Of a stretch of DNA of 64,000 bases, positions 49,585 to 58,077 are shown piece after piece; the first letter of the stretch is position 1, and every line of letters starts with the position of its first letter. The DNA lies in NCBI GenBank assembly GCA_003139545.1, contig PLJC01000026.1, positions 62,001 through 126,000 of the forward strand, written 5' to 3'. The notes under the pieces were generated by a model. That model searched no databases, had not been told where the DNA came from, and saw nothing but the letters and a program-made list of their open reading frames with translations. The position numbers and the translations under genes were made by a program. This DNA is from Actinomycetota bacterium. Lineage in GTDB: Bacteria > Actinomycetota > Thermoleophilia > Gaiellales > Gaiellaceae.

Positions 49585-49842
49585 ATGAACGCGATCAACG
49601 ACACGGTGATCATCCGCGTGCCCGGGAGCCCGGAGATCCTCTGGCGGACGCAGCGGATGGTGAGCCTCGGCGCCGATGCCGAGCTCGCCGCGAGCATCGC
49701 CAACAGCGACGCAGACGTGCACGACATCGAGCGACTGCTCGAGGCCGGCTGCTCGCTCGAGCTCGCCTGGACGATCACGCGCCCGATCGAAGAGCAGCCG
49801 CACGTCGTCGACGCCGCCGCCGCCGCCGCCGACCCGGCGTAG
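49585..49842 (+). CDS. Small conserved protein of unknown function
   Basis: An 85-residue protein, VIIRVPGSPEILWRTQRMVS, LGADAELAASIANSDADVHD and LLEAGCSLELAWTITRPIEE. It has helix-forming heptads but no recognised domain; the C-terminus is Ala-rich. It lies between the divergent glycosyltransferase and the convergent MFS exporter. Confidence 0.55.
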   Translation: MNAINDTVIIRVPGSPEILWRTQRMVSLGADAELAASIANSDADVHDIERLLEAGCSLELAWTITRPIEEQPHVVDAAAAAADPA

Positions 49843-49855
49843 TCCCCGACCCTGC

Positions 49856-51241
49856 TCAGGTAACGCTGGGCTCTACTCGAAGCCCGGGTTCACGCCGCCC
49901 CGGAACGAGCAGGGCAGCGAACGCACAGACGACGAGGAACGCGGTCGCCATGACGAACGTGTCGGTGAAGCCGGTGCTCGCGGGAACGCCGTGGTGCGTG
50001 TGGCCCGCGATGAACGTCGCGGCGAGCTGCCCACCGAGCGCGCCGCCGATGGTGCGCATAACCGTGTTCATCCCTCCGGCGGCACCGGTCTGCTCGGGGC
50101 GCACCGCCTCCACGATGAGGTTCCCGAGCGCGGCGAACGCGAGGCCGATGCCGATACCGAGGAGCGCCGCGCTGATGAGCATGTCGTACGGATGCGCGTG
50201 AACAACGGCCAGGAAGCCGAAGGCGGCGGCGGTGACGATCGAGCCGGCGACGACGGCGCGCTTCGACCCGAACCGGAACGCGATCACGCCGGCCAACGAC
50301 CCGACGATCACCATGCCGATCGTCGACGGCAACAGGTAGAGGCCGGACTGGACGACGGACGCGCCGAAGCCGCCCGCGCTGTGCGACAACTGCGCGAACT
50401 GCGGGAACACGATGAAGGACGAGTACATGCCGGCACCGAGGAGGAACGCGGTCAGGTTCGTCGTCCAGACACCGCGAATGCGCATCATCGCCATGTCGAT
50501 CAGGGGCTCCGCGCTCCGCGTCTCCACCGCCACCCACGCCGCGCACAACGCGAGTCCTACGAACAGCAAGCCGAGCGTGCGCGCCGAGCCCCAGCCCCAC
50601 GTCGTCGTCTCGCTGACCGCGACGAGCGAGAGCGAGACGCCGGCGCTCATAAGCACTGCGGCAGTCCAGTTGATCCGCCCGGGCACGCGGACGGGAGACT
50701 CCGGCACGTACCGCCACGTGCAGAACGTCGCCGGCACGATCAGCACGAGCGGCATCCAGAAGAGCCAGTGCCAGCTGAGGTGCTCGGCGACGAGGCCGCC
50801 CGCAACGATGCCGACGCCTCCCCCGACGCCGAGGATGGCCGAGATCAAGCCGATGCTCCCCGCCACCTTCTCGCGCGGGAACTCGTCGCGGATGATCCCG
50901 AACGACAGCGGGAAGATGCCGCCGGCCACGCCTTGCAACACGCGTGCGACGATCAGCAGCGGAAGCGAGTCAGCGAGCCCCGCGAGCACCGTGCCTGCGG
51001 CGAGCACGACGAGCGTCCATACGAGCACGCGCTCCTTGCCGAACATGTCGCCCAACCGCCCGAGGATCGCAGTGCCGACCGACGCGGAGAGCAGATAGCC
51101 GGTGAGCAACCAGGTCACGCCCGTCTCGCTCGTATGCAGCGCGTGCTGGATGGTCGGCAGCGCCGGGATGACGGCGGAGCTGAGGATCGAATACGCGAGG
51201 CCGGAAACCGACAGCACGGCCAGCGTGACGTTCGGATGCAC
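49856..51241 (-). CDS. MFS exporter, DHA2 (EmrB/QacA) type
   Basis: A 461-residue antiporter with about 14 membrane segments. Motif A variant LGRLGDMFGKERVL, motif C region ILGVGGGVGIVAGG and the opening ALPTIQHALHTSETGVTWLL are those of the EmrB/QacA subfamily. It should export drugs or metabolites by proton antiport. The GTG at 51241 matches the usual distance to the first helix; an in-frame GTG at 51265 is possible. A degraded alcohol dehydrogenase lies just upstream on the same strand. Confidence 0.9.
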   Translation of the reverse strand: MHPNVTLAVLSVSGLAYSILSSAVIPALPTIQHALHTSETGVTWLLTGYLLSASVGTAILGRLGDMFGKERVLVWTLVVLAAGTVLAGLADSLPLLIVARVLQGVAGGIFPLSFGIIRDEFPREKVAGSIGLISAILGVGGGVGIVAGGLVAEHLSWHWLFWMPLVLIVPATFCTWRYVPESPVRVPGRINWTAAVLMSAGVSLSLVAVSETTTWGWGSARTLGLLFVGLALCAAWVAVETRSAEPLIDMAMMRIRGVWTTNLTAFLLGAGMYSSFIVFPQFAQLSHSAGGFGASVVQSGLYLLPSTIGMVIVGSLAGVIAFRFGSKRAVVAGSIVTAAAFGFLAVVHAHPYDMLISAALLGIGIGLAFAALGNLIVEAVRPEQTGAAGGMNTVMRTIGGALGGQLAATFIAGHTHHGVPASTGFTDTFVMATAFLVVCAFAALLVPGRREPGLRVEPSVT

Positions 51242-51285
51242 CCGGTCCTCGTGCGGCGTCCCCACCAAGGCACCGTACCCGTGCG

Positions 51286-51441
51286 CTAAACGGTCAGGAG
51301 CCGTTGGCCGAGGAACAGATTGAGCGGCAGCGTCTTGACGAGGCCGCCGACGCCTCCTTCGCCGCCGATGAGGACGGCCGTCCCTTTCGAGAGCTGGAGC
51401 GTGTCGGGAGGGCCGTATTTCCGCTGCACGATCGCTCGCAC
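51286..51441 (-). pseudogene. Internally deleted zinc-type alcohol dehydrogenase/quinone reductase remnant
   Basis: A 51-codon frame begins GTG and reads RAIVQRKYGPPDTLQL, the N-terminus of MDR-family NAD(P)-dependent alcohol dehydrogenases, then joins directly to KGTAVLIGGEGGVGG and LPLNLFLGQRLLTV, a segment that in intact enzymes lies about 250 residues further on. It stops at once, so the usual final 60 or so residues are missing too. Start and frame are intact; the GroES-like and most of the Rossmann domain are gone. This reading comes from the DNA at 51286-51441. Confidence 0.75.
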
Positions 51442-51485
51442 ACGGCCAACGTACGTCAGCGCGACGCAACCCTGTGCCCGCTCGC

Positions 51486-51491
51486 CATACT
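51486..51491 (+). promoter_or_regulatory. Leaderless -10-like box CATACT
   Basis: CATACT stands 6 nt before the ATG at 51498. The identical box and spacing precede the nitroreductase start at 53009. Confidence 0.4.
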
Positions 51492-51497
51492 GCCGAC

Positions 51498-51764
51498 ATG
51501 AGCTGCACGCACCTCGACGAGATCCAGGTGACGGCGCTCCCGGCCGAGATCGCGGGCTGCGAGGAGTGCCTGAAGATCGGCGGCTGGTGGGTGCACCTGC
51601 GCATGTGCCAGATCTGCGGGAAGATCGGCTGCTGCGACAACTCGCCGAACAAGCACGCGACCGCGCACTTCCACGAGACGTCGCATCCGATCATCCGCTC
51701 CGCCGAGCCGGGCGAGGACTGGTCGTGGTGCTACGTCGACGAGATCGGATTCGAACTCGGTTGA
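51498..51764 (+). CDS. UBP-type zinc-finger protein
   Basis: An 88-residue protein with a ubiquitin-hydrolase-type (UBP) zinc finger: CTHLDEI, CEECLKIGGWWVHLRMCQIC, IGCCDNSPNKHATAHFHETSH and HPIIRSAEPGEDW. In eukaryotes this domain binds the ubiquitin C-terminus; bacterial single-domain versions are frequent in actinobacteria and of unknown role. The next gene (DUF5996) starts in its stop codon (TGATG). Confidence 0.85.
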   Translation: MSCTHLDEIQVTALPAEIAGCEECLKIGGWWVHLRMCQICGKIGCCDNSPNKHATAHFHETSHPIIRSAEPGEDWSWCYVDEIGFELG

Positions 51765-52618
51765 TGCTCTGGCCCGCACTTCCCTACGAGGAGTGGAAGG
51801 CCACACGCGACACGCTGCACATGCAGCTCCAGGTGATCGGCAAGGTGCGCCTCGCGCTTTCACCGTTCGAGCCGCAGTGGGCGAACGTATCGCTCTATCT
51901 GACCGGGCGCGGCGTCACGACGTCGACGATCCCGCACCCGAGCGGCGAGGTGTTCGACATCGACGTCGACCTCGTCGACCATCGCGTCGCCGTCCGCACC
52001 GGCTCGGGCCGCGTCGAGCACCTGCAGCTGCAGGCGCCCGTCGCCGCCTTCTACACGGAGATGATGGACGCGCTCGCGCGCGCGGACGTGGCGGTCGAGA
52101 TCTCGACGCTGCCGTCCGAGGTGCCCGACCCGATCCCGTTCCCCGAGGACATCGTGCACGCGACGTACGACGGCGACGCGGTGACGCGGTTCTGGCGGGC
52201 GCTGCTCGGCGTCGAGGCCGTGCTGAGGGAGTATCGGGCGCGCTTCCGCGGGAAGACGCCGCCCGTGCAGCTCTGGTGGGGCTCGCTCGACCTCGCCATG
52301 TCGCTGTACTCGGGCCACCCTGTCGCAACGCCTCCCGACGCCGACGTGATCACGAGGCTCGGTGGCGACGAGGAGAACTTCTGCGCCGGGTTCTGGCCCG
52401 GCGACCACCGCCTGTCGCAGCCCGCGTTCTACGCCTACATGTACCCGAAGCCGGACGGGATCGAGCACGCGCCGTGGTGGAACGACGTGCTGGGCGAGTT
52501 CGTGCTTCCGTACGACGACGTGCGCGAGAGCAGCGACCCGAAGGCACGGCTGATCGAATTCATCGACGGCGCCTTCAACGTCTGCTGGCCGGCGGCGCGC
52601 GCTACTTCTGCGGTGTGA
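51764..52618 (+). CDS. DUF5996-family protein
   Basis: A 284-residue protein beginning LPYEEWKATRDTLHMQLQVI and containing PQWANVSLYLTGRGVTTSTI, WWGSLDLAMSLYSGHP and GFWPGDHRLSQPAFYAYMYP, the conserved blocks of DUF5996. No signal peptide or catalytic motif is known. The start overlaps the zinc-finger stop, so the two are coupled. Its end overlaps the opposing nitroreductase by 17 nt. Confidence 0.8.
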   Translation: MLWPALPYEEWKATRDTLHMQLQVIGKVRLALSPFEPQWANVSLYLTGRGVTTSTIPHPSGEVFDIDVDLVDHRVAVRTGSGRVEHLQLQAPVAAFYTEMMDALARADVAVEISTLPSEVPDPIPFPEDIVHATYDGDAVTRFWRALLGVEAVLREYRARFRGKTPPVQLWWGSLDLAMSLYSGHPVATPPDADVITRLGGDEENFCAGFWPGDHRLSQPAFYAYMYPKPDGIEHAPWWNDVLGEFVLPYDDVRESSDPKARLIEFIDGAFNVCWPAARATSAV

Positions 52619-53009
52619 GCGCCACCACCGGAATGACGCGGCTCGTCTTCTTCGCGTAATCGCCGAACACGGAATTACGCGCCACTTGCGCCGCGAACGC
52701 GAGGTCGCGCTCCTCGCCCTCGAGGGGCGCGGCAATCGAGTCCAGTCGATCCGGGCCGATCTCGACCACCACGTGCGGGTCGGCGATGAGATTGAGATAC
52801 CAGTCGGGATGCGTGGGCGCGCCGGCCTTCGACGCGTAGACGAGCAGCCGGTCGCCGTCGCGCGTGTACACCATGGGCGTCGTGTGCGGGCGGCCGCTCT
52901 TCCGGCCCGTCGTCGTCAGGAGGAGAAGGTCGCGGCCTTCCCAGGTTCCTCCGACGCGGCCGGCATTGGCGCGGAACTCCTCGATGATCGTGGTGTTGTA
53001 GTCGCTCAT
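52602..53009 (-). CDS. Deazaflavin (F420)-dependent nitroreductase-family protein
   Basis: A 135-residue split-beta-barrel protein of the DDN family. EFRANAGRVGGTWEGRDLLL, LTTTGRKSGRPHTTPMVYT and HPDWYLNLIADPHVVVEIG are the conserved blocks; members reduce quinones or nitro compounds with F420H2. ATG start with CATACT 6 nt upstream, although the gene overlaps the kinase stop by 4 nt, so it may be both coupled and independently transcribed. Confidence 0.9.
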   Translation of the reverse strand: MSDYNTTIIEEFRANAGRVGGTWEGRDLLLLTTTGRKSGRPHTTPMVYTRDGDRLLVYASKAGAPTHPDWYLNLIADPHVVVEIGPDRLDSIAAPLEGEERDLAFAAQVARNSVFGDYAKKTSRVIPVVALTPQK

Positions 53010-54355
53010 GCGACGAGTATGCCAACTGCCTCGCGCCAGCCCGCGTAGAGCTCGCTCACATCGCTCGAGGGCTCGAACCGCTCGCCCGCCGGCGCCGGCC
53101 GCCGTTCGCCGAGCGCGAGCAGCGCCGCCCCGAGCGCGGTCTGCTCGGCCTCGCGCGCCGTCTCGACCGGGATGCCGAGCAGGTCGGCGAGGAACTGCAT
53201 GAGCCACCGGTTCCGCGTCATGCCGCCGTCGACGCGCAGCGACTCGAGCGGCGGCATGGCGGCGAGCACGTCGGCGGTCTGGTACGCCGCGGCCTCGAGC
53301 GCGGCGCGCACGAGGTGCGCGCGCGACGTGCCGCGTGTAATGCCTGTCACGAGGCCGCGGACGTCGGCGCGCCAGTAGGGCGAGCCGAGGCCGGTGAGCG
53401 CCGGGACGAAATACACGCCGCCCGTGTCCTCGATCGAGGAGGCGAGCGCTTCGCTCTCGGCTGCGTCCTCGATCAGCCCGAGGCCGTCGCGCAGCCATTG
53501 CAGCGCGGCGCCGGTGACGAAGACGGCGCCCTCGAGCGCACGGCGTGGCGGCTCTCCGTCGAGCCGCGCCGCCGCGGTCCGCAGCAGGCCGTGCGGCGCA
53601 GCCGCCTCCGTCTCGACGAGGACGAACGAGCCCGTCCCGAAAGTCGCCTTCGCGCCGCCTGCGGCGAAGAGCGCAGCTTGCTGGTCGCCGGCGATGCCGC
53701 GGATCGGCAGCGTTATCCCGAGCAGCTCGCCCTCGCCGAAGTCGGCGCCCGACGGCCTGATCTCGGGCAGCAGCTCACGCGGGACGTGGAAGAGCTCGAG
53801 CAGCTCGTTGTCCCAGTCGAGCGTGTCGAGCGAGCAGAGCAGCGTGCGCGACGCGTTCGTCTCGTCGGTCGCGTGCACGCGCCCGCCGGTGAGCTTCCAC
53901 ACGAGCCACGCATCGACCGTTCCGAAGGCGAGACCGCGCGCGTCTCGGCCGTCGAGCAGCCACTCGAGCTTCGTCGCCGAGAAGTACGGATCGGGGACGA
54001 GCCCCGTGCGCGCACGGAGCAGCTCCGCAGGCAGCTCGGCGCAGCGGTCGGCCGTCCGCCGGTCCTGCCACACGATCGCGTTGTGCACCGGCCGCCCGGT
54101 CGCGCGCTCCCACAGCAGCGTCGTCTCGCGCTGGTTCGTGATCGCGATCTGCGTCGGCTTGGCGCCTGCTGCCGCGATCGCCTGCTCCGCGGCGGCGAGC
54201 ACGCTCTGCCAGATCTCCTCCGGATCGTGCTCGACCCAGCCGGGGCGCGGAAAGTGCTGCGGCAACTCGGCGTAGCCGCGGCCGACGATGGCGAGGTCGT
54301 CGTCGACGAGCAGGCACGTCGTCCCGGTTGTCCCCTGGTCGACGGCGAGGATCAG
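53006..54355 (-). CDS. glpK: Glycerol kinase (FGGY family), apparent CTG start
   Basis: A 449-residue sugar kinase, slightly shorter than typical GlpK (about 500). ILAVDQGTTGTTCLLVDDD opens the ATP-binding fold; ITNQRETTLLWERATGRPVH and IVWQDRRTADRC match glycerol kinase, and TGLGSPYWRADVRGLVTGIT with VDGGMTRNRWLMQFLAD complete the FGGY signatures. Reading in frame from the upstream stop, the only codon at the expected N-terminus is CTG (54355), overlapping the secreted protein's TGA as CTGA; TTG at 54265 would delete the ATP site. It should convert glycerol to glycerol-3-phosphate. Confidence 0.88.
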   Translation of the reverse strand: MILAVDQGTTGTTCLLVDDDLAIVGRGYAELPQHFPRPGWVEHDPEEIWQSVLAAAEQAIAAAGAKPTQIAITNQRETTLLWERATGRPVHNAIVWQDRRTADRCAELPAELLRARTGLVPDPYFSATKLEWLLDGRDARGLAFGTVDAWLVWKLTGGRVHATDETNASRTLLCSLDTLDWDNELLELFHVPRELLPEIRPSGADFGEGELLGITLPIRGIAGDQQAALFAAGGAKATFGTGSFVLVETEAAAPHGLLRTAAARLDGEPPRRALEGAVFVTGAALQWLRDGLGLIEDAAESEALASSIEDTGGVYFVPALTGLGSPYWRADVRGLVTGITRGTSRAHLVRAALEAAAYQTADVLAAMPPLESLRVDGGMTRNRWLMQFLADLLGIPVETAREAEQTALGAALLALGERRPAPAGERFEPSSDVSELYAGWREAVGILVA

Positions 54356-57300
54356 TTGACGGTGAAGCTCAGCGTGCTCGTCGCCGTGCCGCCGGCCGTC
54401 GAGACCGCGATCTTCCCGGTCGTCGCACCGGTCGGGACGACCACGCGGATCTGCGTGTCCGAGTCGACGCTGAACGAGGACGCGTTCTTCCCGTTGAACG
54501 AGACGATGGTCGCGGCGGTGAAGCCGCTACCGGTGATCGTGACGGTGTCACCCACGTGCCCCGAGCTCAGCGTGAACGATGTGATCTTCGGCGTCGGGAC
54601 GACGGTGAAGGTGCCGGCGCTCGTCCCCGGACCTGCCGCCGTGGTGACCGTGATCTGGCCGCTCGTCGCTCCGGCCGGCACGACTGCGATCAGCTTCTGG
54701 GCGGAGATGGGCGTGAACGTCGCCTTCGTCCCGTTGAACTGCACTTTCGTCGTTCCCGTGAAGAACTGGCCGGTGATCGTCACGCTCCGCCCGACGCCGC
54801 CGCTCGACGGCGTGAAGGTCGTGATCGACGGTAGCGGAAGCACTGTGAACGACGCCACGCTCGTCCCGTGGTTCGCCGGGTTGTAGACGGCGATCTGACC
54901 CGTTGTCGAGCCGCCCGGAACGACGACCGTGAGCTGCGTGTCGGAGACGACATTGAATGTCGACGCGCTCGTGCCGTTGAACTTCACCGCCGTCGCACCC
55001 GTGAAATGCGTGCCCTTCACCGTGACCGTCATGCCGACCCCGCCGGAGGCGGGCAAGAACGAGGTCACGGTCGGCGGCAGCGGAACGACGGTGAAGTCAC
55101 CCGCGCTCGTGCCGGTTCCGCCCGGCGTCGTGACCGCGATCGGGCCTGTCGTCGCGCCGCCCGGCACCGTCGCCGTGGCGGATGTGTTGGACACCTTGTG
55201 GAACACCGTCGCATGTGTCCCGTTGAAGGACACACCGCTAAGGCCGCCGAGGTTCGTGCCGGTGATCGCGACGATGGTTCCGACCGTTCCGCTCGTCGGC
55301 AGGAAGCTCACGACGGTGGGGGCGGCGATGATCGTGTAGTTCAGCGCGCTGAGCCCGCTGCCCGCCGGGTTGTCGATCTCGACCTTTCCGGTCGTTGCGC
55401 CCGACGGGACGGTCGCGGAGATCGCGTGGTCCGAGTTGACCGTGAAGCTCGCGGCGTGCCCGTTGAACTGGACGCCGGTCGCACCCGTGAAGCCCGTGCC
55501 GTTGATCGTGACCGACACGCCGACGCCCGCGCCGGCCGCCGGAACGAAGGACGTGATCTTCGGCTTCGGGTCGAGCTGCGTCGTCGGATTCGCGGCGAGC
55601 GCGGTGAGCGTCCCGCCGACGGTCGACTTCTCCTGCGCGGGCCAGGCCTGCGTCGTGTTCAGCGGGGCTCCGGGTGCGGTCGCGCCCGGTCCGGGCGTCA
55701 TGACGCCGTAGTCGATCTCCACGGTGTCGCCCATCGAGAGCGTCAGGCCCGAGACGGTGATCTTGCGGCCGACCACCGTGACGGTGCCGTCGTCGGCGGT
55801 CGTGTAGCCGGCGGCCGACGGCGTGACCGACGGAGCAGACCAGCCGGTCGGCACGGTCAGCGTCACCGCGCCGCTCGTGAGACCGCCCGCGTCGGCGGTG
55901 TACGTGAAGGCGATGGTGTTCCCCGTCGAACCGGCAAGCGCGATGTTCGGATCGGCGAGCATCGAGCCGCCGCCGTCTGGCGCGGTGCCGGCGGTGCTCA
56001 GGTCGAACGGCTGCACCGCGTCGGGCGCGTCGGAGTTGGCCGCGCTGGCGATCACCTCGAACGGGAAGTCGCCGAGCGTCGCGTCCCCGGCGACGTTCAC
56101 CGGTAGGTCGATCGACTCGGGGTTCGTGCCGTCGAGCGTGACGCCGCCGCTCGGGGGACCCTCGTCTTCACCGCCGCCGGAGCAGGCCGGGTATCCCGCA
56201 CCCTCCGACAGCGGCGGCGGCCACGTCGATCCCGTGGTCGTCGCAACGTCGAAACACACCGTTCCCGTGTAGCCGCGCAGCGGGGTCACCGTCGCATGGA
56301 TCGTGAAGGTGCCACCCGGTGCGGCCGAGTAGGACGCATGATCGAGCTCCAGCGTGTAGCCGAGGACGTGCAGCGTCACCGTGATCGGGTGACTCTCGAC
56401 GAGGCCTGACCCGATGATCGTGTACTGGAACGAATCGTCGCCGATGAAGCCGCCGTCAGGCGTGTACGTGAAGGAGCCATCCGGGTTCGGCCCGGTCAGG
56501 ACGCCGTTGGACGGAGGCGAGGTGACCTCGTCGACGGTCGTCGACGCGTCGTCGTTCGCGAGCACGCCCGGCGCCGCGACGTTCAGCGTGTCGCCCGGAA
56601 CGTCGTACGAGTCGTCCATTCCGTTCGGGCGCGTCACCGAATCCCCGGTGAGCGAGATGCTCAACGTGCCCGCCGTCGTCACGACGTGCAGCGTGCCGTT
56701 GTGGTCGCCGTCCGAGCCCGGCGTGATCGCGACGGAGACGCCGCAGTAGTCGCTCCCGTCGAGGATCGCGTACGTGCAGCCGTCGTTCGACACGCTCCAG
56801 CCGCCTCCGGTGACCGAGACGCTCGAGACACCCACGAGATCACCGCCCAGGTTCTCGACGTCGACCGTCGTCCCGCTCTGGACCCCGGTGTCGATGGTGC
56901 CCAGGTTGACCGAGGTCGGGGACGACGTCGCATCCGGCGTCCCGACGGCGCTCTCCTGGACGGAGCCGATGTCGCACCCGGTCTGGATGACGAACTCGCG
57001 TTGGTCGACCCCGTTGAGGCCGCACGGCGCTTGCCCCGCTCCGTCCGCCTGCGACGGCGGCAGGACCGAGGGCGTTGGGCCGCCGTTCTCGGCCAGGTCT
57101 GCGAGGCCTCCCGAGATCGCGATGTCGCTTGCGACGCGCCTCGGGCAGGACGGGCCGAGGAGGTTGTTCCAGCTACCGAGCGGTCCGGACTCCCAGTCCG
57201 AAGTCCCGTTGCAGTCCGACACGTTGCCGGCGACGATCGTGTTGACGACTTGCAGGTTGTTCCCGCAGCAGGGGGCGCTCACGCCGTTCGTGTTGTTCGT

Positions 57301-58020
57301 GATCGTGTCGTTACTGAGGCTCGTCCCGTCGCCCTGCGTGAGGACGCCGGTCCCGTTGCCGGCAATGGTGCTGTCATACACGGATCCGAAGCCGTTGATG
57401 TCGACGCCGACGCCAGGGTTGTCGAGGATTGCGCTCTTGTCCAGGTCGAGGCCGTAGTCCACGAAGTTCGAAAAGCCCGTCGTGTACATGACGCCGGCTT
57501 CCGACGCGTTCTGCACGATGACGTCGCGGAGGCCGACGTTCTCGGAGTTCTCGACGAGCAGACCGTATCCCTCGCCGCCGGTTGCGTCGATGGTGAGGTT
57601 CTGGAACGTCAAGACGCCGGACTCGACAAACGTGTTGAGCTTCACGACCGCAGACGGCAACGTGCCGCAGTTCAACTCGTCCCACTTGAACGTCGTCAGC
57701 CCGGCCTCCGGGCCGGAGAACGAGACGGGGCCGCCGCCGGTGTCGACCGCGGCGAGCCCGACACCGACGAAGTGGATCGGCGAGTACACGTTCGTCTCGA
57801 TGTCGATCGGGCAGTACGTGCCCGGGAACATCTCGATCGTGTCCGGGCCGGAGCTGGCCTCGGCAGCCGAGAGGGCGGCTGACATGGTCATGCAGGTGTC
57901 CGGGATCCCTCCGACCGTCACGCCGTAGCCGCAGACCCGATATGTGTCCGCCGAGGCACGGTGCGCGAGGCCGAGGCCTGCAGCGACCGTGACGGCGAGG
58001 ACGACCAGCAGCCGTTTCAC
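54352..58020 (-). CDS. Large secreted multi-domain protein with five IPT/TIG repeats
   Basis: A 1222-residue exported protein. After a signal peptide (1-25, ending RASA), residues 26-345 form a parallel beta-helix with choice-of-anchor features; about 370-470 an ASPM/Hydin-like domain (SPTSVNLGTIDTGVQSGTTV); 475-560 an Ig-like/cadherin domain (YTPDGGFIGDDSFQYT); about 690-790 a further beta domain; 815-1222 five IPT/TIG repeats of about 81 residues, each with an ITSFxPxSGxVGxxVTI-type start and VP-GATTG middle. It is probably a surface adhesin or scaffold. GTG start with TACGTT 6 nt upstream. Its stop overlaps the kinase start. Confidence 0.85.
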   Translation of the reverse strand: MKRLLVVLAVTVAAGLGLAHRASADTYRVCGYGVTVGGIPDTCMTMSAALSAAEASSGPDTIEMFPGTYCPIDIETNVYSPIHFVGVGLAAVDTGGGPVSFSGPEAGLTTFKWDELNCGTLPSAVVKLNTFVESGVLTFQNLTIDATGGEGYGLLVENSENVGLRDVIVQNASEAGVMYTTGFSNFVDYGLDLDKSAILDNPGVGVDINGFGSVYDSTIAGNGTGVLTQGDGTSLSNDTITNNTNGVSAPCCGNNLQVVNTIVAGNVSDCNGTSDWESGPLGSWNNLLGPSCPRRVASDIAISGGLADLAENGGPTPSVLPPSQADGAGQAPCGLNGVDQREFVIQTGCDIGSVQESAVGTPDATSSPTSVNLGTIDTGVQSGTTVDVENLGGDLVGVSSVSVTGGGWSVSNDGCTYAILDGSDYCGVSVAITPGSDGDHNGTLHVVTTAGTLSISLTGDSVTRPNGMDDSYDVPGDTLNVAAPGVLANDDASTTVDEVTSPPSNGVLTGPNPDGSFTYTPDGGFIGDDSFQYTIIGSGLVESHPITVTLHVLGYTLELDHASYSAAPGGTFTIHATVTPLRGYTGTVCFDVATTTGSTWPPPLSEGAGYPACSGGGEDEGPPSGGVTLDGTNPESIDLPVNVAGDATLGDFPFEVIASAANSDAPDAVQPFDLSTAGTAPDGGGSMLADPNIALAGSTGNTIAFTYTADAGGLTSGAVTLTVPTGWSAPSVTPSAAGYTTADDGTVTVVGRKITVSGLTLSMGDTVEIDYGVMTPGPGATAPGAPLNTTQAWPAQEKSTVGGTLTALAANPTTQLDPKPKITSFVPAAGAGVGVSVTINGTGFTGATGVQFNGHAASFTVNSDHAISATVPSGATTGKVEIDNPAGSGLSALNYTIIAAPTVVSFLPTSGTVGTIVAITGTNLGGLSGVSFNGTHATVFHKVSNTSATATVPGGATTGPIAVTTPGGTGTSAGDFTVVPLPPTVTSFLPASGGVGMTVTVKGTHFTGATAVKFNGTSASTFNVVSDTQLTVVVPGGSTTGQIAVYNPANHGTSVASFTVLPLPSITTFTPSSGGVGRSVTITGQFFTGTTKVQFNGTKATFTPISAQKLIAVVPAGATSGQITVTTAAGPGTSAGTFTVVPTPKITSFTLSSGHVGDTVTITGSGFTAATIVSFNGKNASSFSVDSDTQIRVVVPTGATTGKIAVSTAGGTATSTLSFTVN

Positions 58021-58026
58021 TAGCGG

Positions 58027-58032
58027 AACGTA
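58027..58032 (-). promoter_or_regulatory. Leaderless -10 box TACGTT
   Basis: On the minus strand TACGTT stands 6 nt before the GTG at 58020 of the secreted repeat protein. Confidence 0.45.
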
Positions 58033-58077
58033 CGCCTTCCCGCCCCGTATGCCAAGGCTTCCGCGAAACTGGCGTGT

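Noticed and set aside
54369..56272. Several Val/Pro/Thr-rich plus-strand frames opposite the IPT repeats
   Set aside because: They mirror the repeat periodicity of the minus-strand gene and have no ribosome site; the IPT repeats themselves explain the DNA.
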